Shown: one piece after another, positions 25,801 through 33,748 of the stretch | How positions within the stretch are numbered: the first letter of the stretch is position 1 | How the letters are laid out: each line of letters begins with the position of its first letter | Assembly: GCF_018224885.1 (NCBI RefSeq) | Contig: NZ_JAGTXB010000030.1 | Span: 1-64,000 of the forward strand | From: Chitinophaga hostae | GTDB lineage: Bacteria > Bacteroidota > Bacteroidia > Chitinophagales > Chitinophagaceae | Length of the DNA: 64,000 bases | Reading direction: 5' to 3' | Notes under the pieces: model-generated | Databases searched by the model: none | What the model was told of the DNA's origin: nothing | The model's input: the letters and a program-made list of their open reading frames with translations, nothing else | Made by a program: the position numbers and the translations under genes

Positions 25801-26937
25801 ATGGCTAACAAAAAGAAAATACTTATTTTAGGTACAGCCTACCCTTTCCGGGGTGGGCTGGCTGCTTATAACGAGCGACTGGCGGAAGAACTGCAACAAA
25901 CCGACGACGTGGAAATATGGACGTTTACCGTGCAGTATCCGAAGCTCTTCTTCCCGGGTAAAAGCCAGTTCTCTACCGATCCGGCGCCCAAACATCTCCG
26001 GATTACCCGCCTGATCAATTCCGTGAATCCGCTAAACTGGCTGATGGTTGGTCGCAGGATCCGGAAAATGAACCCGGACATCATCATTACCAAATACTGG
26101 TTGCCGATTATGGGACCTGCCCTCGGCAGTCTGCTCCGGCTTGGCAAAAGAAAACATACAAAAGTAATCGCTGTACTGGATAATGTGGTGCCGCATGAAA
26201 AACGCCCCGGCGATGTGGCTTTCACCAAATATTTCCTGAAACCTGTAGATGCTTTTGTGGCCATGAGCCAATCAGTACTCAACGATCTGCGGGTATTTGA
26301 GCCGGTAAAAAAAGCCTCGCTCATTCCGCATCCCATTTATGATAACTACGGGCCGCTGATCAGCAAGGAAGAAGCCCGCACACAATTAAAACTGCAACCC
26401 GGCAAACGCTATATCCTGTTTTTTGGTTTTATCCGGCAATACAAAGGGCTCGACCTGCTGCTGCAGGCTATGGCCGATGAGCGCATGAAAGAGCTGGATG
26501 TTCATGCCATCGTGGCTGGTGAATATTATGAAGATGCAACGCCTTACCTGGAACTGCTTAACAAGCTGCAACTGGGCGACCGGGTGCTGATGCATACGGA
26601 CTTTATTCCAAACGAAGCCGTTAAAAATTATTTCTGCGCTGCCGACCTGGTGGTGCAACCTTATAAGAGTGCCACCCAGAGCGGCATTTCGCAGATCGCC
26701 TATCACTTTGAAAAGCCAATGGTAGTAACCAATGTAGGCGGACTGGTAGAAATGGTGCCGGATGGCGTGGTAGGATTCCAGGCCGAACCGGATCCCGCCG
26801 CTATTGCCGCGGCTATTGAAAAATATTTTGTAGACAACCGCGAGGCAGATATGGTAGCAGCACTGCGTAAAGAGAAATTACAATACTCCTGGAGCCGGCT
26901 CGCAAAAGAAATTCATATTTTAGCAGCGGAAGGCTGA
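25801..26937 (+). CDS. Family 4 glycosyltransferase
   Basis: A 378-residue GT-B glycosyltransferase. The N-terminal half opens with KILILGTAYPFRGGLAAYNERLA, and the C-terminal donor domain contains YILFFGFIRQYKGLDLLLQA, VVQPYKSATQSGISQIAYHF and the VVTNVGGLVEMV loop. It probably adds a sugar to a lipid-linked or surface glycan made with the heptose products encoded next. The last four codons (Ala-Glu-Gly-stop) lie inside the left arm of palindrome B2, so the C-terminus may have been set by that repeat. Confidence 0.85.
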   Translation: MANKKKILILGTAYPFRGGLAAYNERLAEELQQTDDVEIWTFTVQYPKLFFPGKSQFSTDPAPKHLRITRLINSVNPLNWLMVGRRIRKMNPDIIITKYWLPIMGPALGSLLRLGKRKHTKVIAVLDNVVPHEKRPGDVAFTKYFLKPVDAFVAMSQSVLNDLRVFEPVKKASLIPHPIYDNYGPLISKEEARTQLKLQPGKRYILFFGFIRQYKGLDLLLQAMADERMKELDVHAIVAGEYYEDATPYLELLNKLQLGDRVLMHTDFIPNEAVKNYFCAADLVVQPYKSATQSGISQIAYHFEKPMVVTNVGGLVEMVPDGVVGFQAEPDPAAIAAAIEKYFVDNREADMVAALRKEKLQYSWSRLAKEIHILAAEG

Positions 26938-27040
26938 AAGCTGAAAGCAAAAAGCTATTGAAGCGAGTAACAGTGTTAAACAATATCCGATATTATCAAT
27001 CGCTTCAATAGCTTTTTGCTTTCAGCTTTCAGCCTTCCGC
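26926..27040. repeat. Family B inverted repeat, copy B2, overlapping a stop codon
   Basis: Perfect 41-bp arms at 26926-26966 and 27000-27040 around a 33-bp loop, containing GCTGAAAGCAAAAAGCTATT and AAGCGA. The left arm includes the last codons and TGA stop (26935-26937) of the upstream glycosyltransferase gene. The right arm ends 16 bases before hddA. Confidence 0.95.
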
Positions 27041-27056
27041 TTAAAAACAAAGCATC

Positions 27057-28082
27057 ATGATTTTTAGAAGCAAAGCACCTTTACGTATAGGCCTTGCCGG
27101 TGGTGGTACCGATGTAAGTCCGTATTCGGATTTATACGGTGGCGCCATTCTCAATGCTACCATCTCTTTATACGCCCGCGCATCCATAGAGCCGCTCACT
27201 ACTGGGCAGGTTGTTTTTGACTGTGCCGACAGAAGAGAAACCGCGACCTATGATGCCGTATATCCTTTACCGTTAGATGGCAAACTGGATATTCTCAAAG
27301 GTGTGATCAACCGGGTACAGAAAGACTACGGACTGTTACCCGCCACCGGTTTTAAGCTCACCACTTTTGTGGATGCACCTGCCGGATCAGGTCTTGGCAC
27401 CTCTTCTACCCTGGTGGTAGCAGTGCTGGGTGCTTTCGCCGAATGGCTGAAATTACCGCTGGGAGAATATGATATGGCACACCTGGCGTATTCAATTGAG
27501 CGGGAGGACCTGCAACAGGCCGGGGGCAAGCAGGATCAGTACGCGGCCACCTTTGGCGGCGTGAACTTCATGGAGTTTTACAAAGGCGATAAAGTGATCG
27601 TAAACCCGCTCCGTATCAAGGAAATCAACCTGCATGAACTGGAAAACAACCTGGTACTGTTCTATACATCTACCAGCCGCCTGTCATCTTCCATCATCTC
27701 CGAACAACAAAAAAATGTAACCGATAAAAAAGATGCCTCCATTGAAGCCATGCACCACCTGAAAGAACAGGCAGTGATGATGAAGGAAGCATTGTTACGT
27801 GGTACCATCGACAAAATCGGTGAGATCCTGAACTACGGTTTCGAATATAAAAAGAAAATGGCCGAAGGCATTACCAATCCGCAGCTGGATGAAATATACA
27901 ACGCTGCCCGCAATGCCGGCGCCAGCGGCGGTAAGATTTCGGGAGCTGGTGGTGGCGGATTCATGATCTTCTACTGTCCCAAAAATACCCGGTTTGCCGT
28001 AGTGGATGCGTTAAGCGGTTTTGGTGGTGATGTAAAACGCTATACCTTTACCAATCACGGTATCCAAACATGGAGTATTTAA
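27057..28082 (+). CDS. hddA: D-glycero-D-manno-heptose 7-phosphate kinase (GHMP family)
   Basis: A 341-residue GHMP kinase that phosphorylates heptose 7-phosphate at C1. The N-terminus RIGLAGGGTDVSPYSDLYGGAI fits the sugar-kinase HddA group, PAGSGLGTSSTL is the ATP-binding motif 2 and KISGAGGGGFMIFYC is motif 3. It opens a four-gene cassette (hddA-gmhA-hddC-gmhB) for GDP-D-glycero-alpha-D-manno-heptose. It lies 27 bases before gmhA. Fucokinase-like activity is an alternative, but the neighbours make heptose clearly more likely. Confidence 0.9.
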   Translation: MIFRSKAPLRIGLAGGGTDVSPYSDLYGGAILNATISLYARASIEPLTTGQVVFDCADRRETATYDAVYPLPLDGKLDILKGVINRVQKDYGLLPATGFKLTTFVDAPAGSGLGTSSTLVVAVLGAFAEWLKLPLGEYDMAHLAYSIEREDLQQAGGKQDQYAATFGGVNFMEFYKGDKVIVNPLRIKEINLHELENNLVLFYTSTSRLSSSIISEQQKNVTDKKDASIEAMHHLKEQAVMMKEALLRGTIDKIGEILNYGFEYKKKMAEGITNPQLDEIYNAARNAGASGGKISGAGGGGFMIFYCPKNTRFAVVDALSGFGGDVKRYTFTNHGIQTWSI

Positions 28083-28109
28083 GATTACACCAAATCAAAA
28101 ATTTGCGGG

Positions 28110-28688
28110 ATGAAACAACACATAATCAACAAGCTGCAGGCCAGCATGGCCGTTAAAGAAGCCATTTGCCAGGATGAACCGCTGTTAAATACGATCAGAC
28201 TGGTGGCAGATACCATTACGCACAGCCTGCAAACAGATCACAAAATCCTTTTTTGTGGTAATGGTGGCAGCGCTGCAGATGCACAACACCTGGCCGCCGA
28301 ATTTTCCGGTCGTTTTTATAAAGACCGCCAACCACTGTATGCGGAGGCATTACACTGTAATTCCTCGTACATGACAGCGGTAGGCAACGACTATGGCTAC
28401 GACCAGGTATATGCCCGTATCCTGAAAGGATCAGGCCGTCCCGGCGATGTGCTGGTGGCTATTTCCACTTCCGGTAACTCAGCTAATATCCTGGAAGCGA
28501 TTAAAGTGGCAAAGGAACAGGGTATGATAGTGGTAAGCATGACCGGCAGTACCGGGGGAAAAATGAAAGAAGGTAGCGACTACCTGATTAACATACCTTC
28601 CACCGATACGCCACGTATACAGGAAGCACATATCACGGTAGGACATATCATTTGCGAAATAGTAGAAAACAACCTCTTTGGTGCATGA
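28110..28688 (+). CDS. gmhA: Phosphoheptose isomerase
   Basis: A 192-residue SIS-domain enzyme isomerising sedoheptulose 7-phosphate to heptose 7-phosphate, the entry step of the cassette. Motifs include FCGNGGSAADAQHLAAEFSGRF with the metal ligands His and Glu, the phosphate-binding STSGNS, and RIQEAHITVGHIICE with the remaining Gln/His ligands. Its TGA overlaps the ATG of hddC (ATGA at 28685-28688), indicating translational coupling. Confidence 0.95.
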   Translation: MKQHIINKLQASMAVKEAICQDEPLLNTIRLVADTITHSLQTDHKILFCGNGGSAADAQHLAAEFSGRFYKDRQPLYAEALHCNSSYMTAVGNDYGYDQVYARILKGSGRPGDVLVAISTSGNSANILEAIKVAKEQGMIVVSMTGSTGGKMKEGSDYLINIPSTDTPRIQEAHITVGHIICEIVENNLFGA

Positions 28689-29383
28689 CCCACGAATGTA
28701 TTGTACTTGCCGGAGGTTTAGGTACCCGTCTGCGCAGCGTAGTAGCAGATAAACCCAAGTGCATGGCGCCTTTGGGCAAACATCCTTTTTTATATTACCT
28801 CCTGCAATACCTGCATAAACAGGGTATCAGCCATGCCATATTATCACTGGGCTACCTGTCGGAACAGGTGATAGACTGGTGCAACAGCGTGGAACTACCG
28901 CTTCGTGTATCCTTCACCGTAGAACCGGAACCATTGGGCACCGGCGGTGGTATTATCCACGCGATACCTGCACTGGAAGGCAAAGAAGTATTTATCGTAA
29001 ACGGCGATACCTATTTTGACGTAGACTTCCCGGCGTTTTACCGGTTTCACCAGGCGCATCAAAGCCCGTTATCGCTGGCGCTGAAGCCTATGCAACAATT
29101 TGACCGCTACGGCAGTATTGAACTCGACGCGCAACAGCGTATCACCGCTTTTCACGAAAAACAATTCCGCGAAGCAGGGCTGATCAATGGCGGTATCTAC
29201 CTTACCAACAGTGATTTCCTGCATAGCCTGTCGCTGCCTGAGAAGTTTTCCTTTGAGAAAGAAGTGCTGGAACCCGGCGCCGCCGCGGGACAACTGTACG
29301 GTTTTACCAGCGATACTTATTTTATAGATATTGGTATTCCGGAAGACTATGAAGCAGCGAAACAGCACCTTACAGCCCAATAG
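28685..29383 (+). CDS. hddC: D-glycero-D-manno-heptose 1-phosphate guanylyltransferase
   Basis: A 232-residue nucleotidyltransferase producing GDP-heptose. The N-terminus holds LAGGLGTRLRSVVADKPK, the sugar-1-phosphate nucleotidyltransferase signature; GTGGGI and VNGDTYFDVD supply nucleotide and metal contacts. ATG 28685 overlaps the gmhA stop by four bases and removes the unrelated residues that an in-frame start at 28652 would add. GTP specificity is inferred from the hddA/gmhA/gmhB context. Confidence 0.88.
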   Translation: MTHECIVLAGGLGTRLRSVVADKPKCMAPLGKHPFLYYLLQYLHKQGISHAILSLGYLSEQVIDWCNSVELPLRVSFTVEPEPLGTGGGIIHAIPALEGKEVFIVNGDTYFDVDFPAFYRFHQAHQSPLSLALKPMQQFDRYGSIELDAQQRITAFHEKQFREAGLINGGIYLTNSDFLHSLSLPEKFSFEKEVLEPGAAAGQLYGFTSDTYFIDIGIPEDYEAAKQHLTAQ

Positions 29384-29452
29384 CAGCACAGATCTTCCGT
29401 ATTACCAACATGACATACTAACTGCTAAAAGCTAACAGCTAACCGCTTAATC

Positions 29453-29974
29453 ATGACTTTATTTCTCGACCGGGATGGTGTGGTGAACGACGAAATCCGC
29501 GATGGATATGTGCTTCGTCCGGATATGTTTCATTTCAGTGAAGGCGTATTAGCTGCTATGCCATTGCTGGCCAAACACTTCGACCGTATTCTGATGGTAA
29601 CCAATCAGCGTTGCATTGGCCGCGGACTGCTCAGCCCGGAGGGACTACAGGAAATACATACACAGATGCTGCAACAAATTGAACAGCATGGAGGCAGGAT
29701 AGACAGGATCTATTTTTGCCCGGACCTGGACAACAGCAGCCCATGTCGTAAACCTGCTACAGGAATGGGGCTGCAGGCTAAACAGGATTTTCCTGAAATT
29801 GACTTTTCGAGTGCAGTAATGGTAGGAAACACCCTAGGTGATATGCAGTTTGGAAAAACACTGGGTATGCAAACGGTATTCATTCCGTCTACCAGCCCGG
29901 AAACACCTTTTCCTCACCCCCTTATCGATCAGCGTTATCAAAACCTGCTGCAGTTTGCACAGGCAATACAATAA
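29453..29974 (+). CDS. gmhB: D-glycero-D-manno-heptose 1,7-bisphosphate 7-phosphatase (HAD family)
   Basis: A 173-residue HAD phosphatase removing the C7 phosphate between the kinase and guanylyltransferase steps. Nucleophile and acid are Asp6 and Asp8 in FLDRDGVVN, followed by VTNQRCIGRG and CRKP with Lys100. Two features differ from classical GmhB: the zinc-binding loop keeps only Cys89 and Cys98 (YFCPDLDNSSPCRKP) without the usual His and extra Cys residues, and the acidic motif IV is GNTLGD, with Asn126 where Asp is usual. It closes the heptose cassette. Confidence 0.85.
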   Translation: MTLFLDRDGVVNDEIRDGYVLRPDMFHFSEGVLAAMPLLAKHFDRILMVTNQRCIGRGLLSPEGLQEIHTQMLQQIEQHGGRIDRIYFCPDLDNSSPCRKPATGMGLQAKQDFPEIDFSSAVMVGNTLGDMQFGKTLGMQTVFIPSTSPETPFPHPLIDQRYQNLLQFAQAIQ

Positions 29975-30000
29975 TTTTTATCCGGAACCGTATAATAGAT

Positions 30001-30972
30001 ATGGCAAAAAAATCACTACTGTCACTTTTACTGCTCCTCGCCTGTTTACTGACCTACGCGCAGCAACCGGATGCTGCCGGCCTTAAACAACTCAAACACG
30101 ACCAGGATACCCTCCAAGTACTCAGTGAAGACATATTCAGCGGTAAAGGCGATGACGGGCGGGAACGTGCCAAGGATGCCTTTATACCTATGCTGGTACG
30201 GGCGCTGAAAACAAAGTATTCGTTCCGTTTTCCATTCGATTCACTCAAAACAATTGCCATCAAATATCCGCAGGACAGTGCCTTCCGCATATTTACCTGG
30301 GCACTGGAACGCGAAAATGGCTTTTACAGGCATTTTGGCGCCATACAGATGAATACTGCCGACGGACAACTAAAGCTGTTCCCGCTTTTTGATGCATCTG
30401 ACTATATCACCAACCCGGATACCATCAGCGACAACAAGTCCTGGATGGGATGCCTGTACTATAATATTATACACCGTCATTATTTTAACCAGGAATTTTA
30501 TACCCTTTTTGGCTGGGATGCCAACAACCCGCGCAGCCAGAAGAAAATAGTGGAGATGCTTACATTTAAAAACGGCGCTCCTGTATTTGGCGGGCCATTC
30601 TTTAGCTTTGCTGAAGATAGCACGCCCAAGCCTACACGAAACCGCTTTATCATTGAATATAAAAAGGAAAGTACCGCTACGCTCAACTACAATAAGGAAC
30701 TGGACATGATTGTATACGATCATCTTATTTCAGAAACCAATGAGCCGATGAAAAAATTTACCTACGTATCCGATATGGATTACGAAGGCTTTAAATGGCA
30801 GGCCGGCAAATGGATGCATGTCAATAAGATTTTCCACGATGCCATTCCTATGGGCAAAGGCGCTCCTACTCCACAGCCGCTGGATCAGAAGAAAAAAATT
30901 ATGACCCAGCCTAAATCGGCAGAAGACTATGAGCAAACACCCAAGAAACCAGCAACAAAGAAAAAGCAGTAA
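30001..30972 (+). CDS. Secreted protein of unknown function
   Basis: A 323-residue protein with a clear signal peptide (MAKKSLLSLLLLLACLLTYAQQ). The mature part has an N-terminal helical section and a beta-rich region with FRIFTWALERENGFYRHFGAIQM and VPVFGGPFF-like segments, and ends in a Lys/Pro-rich tail. I do not recognise a named domain; it resembles a Bacteroidota-restricted conserved family. It follows gmhB by 26 bases and may be the last gene of that transcript. Confidence 0.7.
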   Translation: MAKKSLLSLLLLLACLLTYAQQPDAAGLKQLKHDQDTLQVLSEDIFSGKGDDGRERAKDAFIPMLVRALKTKYSFRFPFDSLKTIAIKYPQDSAFRIFTWALERENGFYRHFGAIQMNTADGQLKLFPLFDASDYITNPDTISDNKSWMGCLYYNIIHRHYFNQEFYTLFGWDANNPRSQKKIVEMLTFKNGAPVFGGPFFSFAEDSTPKPTRNRFIIEYKKESTATLNYNKELDMIVYDHLISETNEPMKKFTYVSDMDYEGFKWQAGKWMHVNKIFHDAIPMGKGAPTPQPLDQKKKIMTQPKSAEDYEQTPKKPATKKKQ

Positions 30973-31069
30973 TTAACCACTACAACCCTCTTTCACGGCT
31001 CCTGGCAAAAAAAACGCTCTTTTTTTGCCTTCTCCCGAAAAAAAAATTAAAAAAGAACGATCATTCGAT

Positions 31070-31077
31070 TATATTTG
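31070..31077 (+). promoter_or_regulatory. -7 element for the VOC/MarR-like pair
   Basis: TATATTTG matches TAnnTTTG and lies 42 bases before the ATG at 31120. Just around it are two related segments, GAACGATCATTCG and GCGAACATTC, that could be a regulator site. Confidence 0.45.
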
Positions 31078-31119
31078 TGTCTTAAAAGAGCGAACATTCA
31101 TTTATTAACAATACCCATC

Positions 31120-31491
31120 ATGCAACTTAATCACCTGAACCTCAGCGTAAAAGACGTACCTGCAACACGTACTTTCTTTGAAACCTATTTTGATTTCCGC
31201 AACACTGACCCAAAGCCCAACGACAGCCTGTCTGTTTTAACAGGTCCCGACAACTTCCTGCTTGTACTGATGAACCAGCGATTCAACGATCAGGGTAATC
31301 ACGCGTATCCGGATGCATTCCATATCGGGTTTTACCTGGAAGATAAAGATGCTGTAAACAACATGTATCAACGCTTACAGGCCGGCGGTATCGTGCTGGA
31401 ACAGGCCCCTCAGCCCATGCGGAAAACCTTCGGTTTTTACCTGCATTTCGATCAGATTATGATTGAAATAACTACTCCTGTTAAAGATTAA
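31120..31491 (+). CDS. VOC (glyoxalase/bleomycin-resistance superfamily) protein
   Basis: A 123-residue protein with the paired beta-alpha-beta-beta-beta units of the vicinal oxygen chelate fold: MQLNHLNLSVKDVPATRTFFETYF at the N-terminus, then FHIGFYLEDKDAVNNMYQRL and an ending FGFYLHFDQIMIEITTP. Candidate metal ligands are His5, His at about 65 and Glu near the C-terminus. The substrate is unknown. ATG 31120 follows the -7 element and matches the normal domain start, unlike an in-frame start at 31075 within the promoter. The MarR-like gene begins 10 bases downstream and may control it. Confidence 0.85.
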   Translation: MQLNHLNLSVKDVPATRTFFETYFDFRNTDPKPNDSLSVLTGPDNFLLVLMNQRFNDQGNHAYPDAFHIGFYLEDKDAVNNMYQRLQAGGIVLEQAPQPMRKTFGFYLHFDQIMIEITTPVKD

Positions 31492-31501
31492 AATCAATTT
31501 T

Positions 31502-31927
31502 ATGTCAACGGATATTGCCAACAAACTACCCATAGGCTGGTACTTAAAAGAAGCCGACAGCCTTATCACGCATTTTACCAACACCACCTTTGAAACATAT
31601 GGCATCAACAGGTTTCATTGGCAGGTACTGAAAAATATCGATAAACACGAAAAAATAAGCAAAGCATTGTATTACCACCAGGTAAACAGGTTTTTGTCAG
31701 AAGCAGAGCTGGAAGACGTGTTAGACTCATTATGTAACCGCAACTGGGTGCAGCACGAAGGGGATATGTATTCCTTCACCGAAACAGGCAAAACCGCTTA
31801 CGCAGATATCGCTGCCTTACAGGATGGGAACCATCAGAAAATATTGAGCGGCACTACACCGGAGGAATACCTGGCTACCATTAATTTCCTGGAAACGATC
31901 ATCAGGAATATGGGCGGAAAAATCTAA
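31502..31927 (+). CDS. MarR-like winged-helix regulator
   Basis: A 141-residue protein with the MarR-family outline: an N-terminal dimerisation helix, GINRFHWQVLKNIDKHEKIS, the segment LEDVLDSLCNRNWVQHEGDMYSF as recognition helix and wing, then FTETGKTAYADI. The DNA-binding part is more divergent than in classical MarR proteins. It is encoded 10 bases after the VOC gene, an arrangement common for regulators of small detoxification enzymes. Confidence 0.6.
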   Translation: MSTDIANKLPIGWYLKEADSLITHFTNTTFETYGINRFHWQVLKNIDKHEKISKALYYHQVNRFLSEAELEDVLDSLCNRNWVQHEGDMYSFTETGKTAYADIAALQDGNHQKILSGTTPEEYLATINFLETIIRNMGGKI

Positions 31928-31931
31928 AATA

Positions 31932-31971
31932 AATCGTGGCCCGAAGATGTCATCGTCTTCAGACCACGATT
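31932..31971. terminator. Hairpin between the convergent MarR-like and susD genes
   Basis: AATCGTGG (31932-31939) pairs with CCACGATT (31964-31971) and an inner GAAGA/TCTTC adds to the stem. Position between two convergent stop codons suggests a shared terminator, although the T-runs are short. Confidence 0.5.
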
Positions 31972-31978
31972 GTATTAT

Positions 31979-33730
31979 CTACAGCCCGTCATTCCAGTTA
32001 GGATTTTGGGTAAGATTAGGATTCAATGTCCGCTCCTGTATAGGTACAGGGTACAGGTAATCCCTGTTTTCATTAAAGCCTTTGGCAATATTGCGGTTCA
32101 CCATCACCGACCCGCCTGATGTACCATTTTCCAAATCTATTTCCGTGCCCAGCTTCAGATAGGCAGGGCCTTTAGGGCCTGATGGTTTGGTGCCTTCATA
32201 GATCACTACATCTGTTTTGCCATCGTTATCGAGGTCGTAGGAACCAAGGCCCGGAAAATACATCCCTTTGAACGAGCGGGTCAGCATAGTGCCTTCTTTC
32301 CATCTGCAGATATCACTCCAGCGGAAGTTTTCAATCACCAGCTCTATCCGGCGTTCACGGCGGATTTCAAGGATCACACCACTGATATTCTTCATGGTGT
32401 AACGCGCCGCTTCATAAGGATCGGGATTAGCATTGGATGCTGCCACATTGAGGTTGGGCATACCTACGCGGTCGCGCAACAGTTTAATGGACTGGTCTAT
32501 ATCGCCCTGGCTCAGTTGTCCCAGTTCCGCCTTTGCTTCCGCATAGTTCAGCAATACTTCCGCATAGCGGAACACCGGCATATCATTATCGTTCTTTACG
32601 TAAGAGTCCTGGGTTTCATCCGTTACATATTTAATCAGATGATAGCCCGTTACTGCCGCCCCAAAATCAGGAACCAGTTTATTGGTATTGCCGATACGTG
32701 CATATCCCGGTGTACGGATGGTTTGGGCCAGCCTTGGATCACGATCCTGGCACTCTGCATAAAATTGTATTTTATCAAAGTTGGGTTTATCTGTAAATCG
32801 GCTTCCGTCTTTCATCAGGTAGCTGTTTACAAAACTCTTTTCCAGTCCGGGTTGTCCGTAAGACGCCGTAATCGTATAGTAGTTAGCGTTATGATACAAC
32901 TGTAACCCTGCACTGTATTTCCTGCTTAAAATAATTTCATCTGCATTGGCCGTTTTCACCGAAAAAAGTTCCCGGTAAGCATTGGCTGCAGTGCTTGTAT
33001 AAACGCGATATTGACCGCCTGCCATCAACTGGGCCGATGCATCCGCTGCAGCCTGCAGAAATTTATTCTCATCGGGTAAATTGAAATTGGATTCCTTATG
33101 ATATTTTCTGAAAGTGCCTTCGTACAAACAGATACGTGATTTCAATGCCAGCGCAGTCCATTTGGTGATCAGCTCATTATTTTTTACAGCATCCAGCGAT
33201 ACAATGGCAGAATCAATATCGGCCATTACGGAGTCCATCACCACTTTACGGGAATCTCTCGCTTTATGCAGCAACGCGTCATCGGTAACATCCAGTGGTG
33301 TGTTGTACCATGGCACGTCTCCGAATTTTTTCACCATCTCAAAATAAAACCAGGCGCGGAAAAACTTTGCTGCGCCAATGTATTTTCTCGTGGTGGCATA
33401 AGGCAATACCTTGTTGCAGTTGATCAGGAAATAATTGATCTTTCTTAACTCTGTCCAGCTCCAGCCCCCACCGGTAACAGGGATCTGCCTTTTTCCCGTC
33501 AGGAATTCGGATACACTCGATTTTACAACGTTATCCATGTCTTCGTTATAAATCGTTTCCGCATCCGGCACCATGGTGTACATGGAGTTAATATATAGTT
33601 TCAGATCTTTTTCTGTTTTAAAAAAGTTTTCGGGAGAAATTTTCGCCAGCGGCTCTCTGTCCATAAATTTATTACAGGCGCCCATCCCCATGGCCAGCAG
33701 GCATATGATAAGTAAATTGATCTTTTTCAT
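31979..33730 (-). CDS. SusD/RagB family nutrient-binding lipoprotein
   Basis: A 583-residue surface lipoprotein. The signal ends in GMGACNKF with lipid-anchored Cys19. TPR-like helices and the conserved ends follow: FRYAEVLLNYAEAKAEL, RDRVGMP, IRRERRIELVIENFRWSDICRWKEG and a C-terminal YLYPVPIQERTLNPNLTQNP, typical for the family. It covers the SusC channel encoded 18 bases upstream. The sugar or peptide bound cannot be told from sequence. No glycosidase gene lies in this locus. Confidence 0.95.
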   Translation of the reverse strand: MKKINLLIICLLAMGMGACNKFMDREPLAKISPENFFKTEKDLKLYINSMYTMVPDAETIYNEDMDNVVKSSVSEFLTGKRQIPVTGGGWSWTELRKINYFLINCNKVLPYATTRKYIGAAKFFRAWFYFEMVKKFGDVPWYNTPLDVTDDALLHKARDSRKVVMDSVMADIDSAIVSLDAVKNNELITKWTALALKSRICLYEGTFRKYHKESNFNLPDENKFLQAAADASAQLMAGGQYRVYTSTAANAYRELFSVKTANADEIILSRKYSAGLQLYHNANYYTITASYGQPGLEKSFVNSYLMKDGSRFTDKPNFDKIQFYAECQDRDPRLAQTIRTPGYARIGNTNKLVPDFGAAVTGYHLIKYVTDETQDSYVKNDNDMPVFRYAEVLLNYAEAKAELGQLSQGDIDQSIKLLRDRVGMPNLNVAASNANPDPYEAARYTMKNISGVILEIRRERRIELVIENFRWSDICRWKEGTMLTRSFKGMYFPGLGSYDLDNDGKTDVVIYEGTKPSGPKGPAYLKLGTEIDLENGTSGGSVMVNRNIAKGFNENRDYLYPVPIQERTLNPNLTQNPNWNDGL

Positions 33731-33748
33731 CGTCTTTGCTTTTACAAA

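Noticed and set aside
29414..29452. AGCTAAAAGCTAACAGCTAA-like stretch before gmhB as another family B copy
   Set aside because: Resembles a single arm but has no complementary partner nearby.
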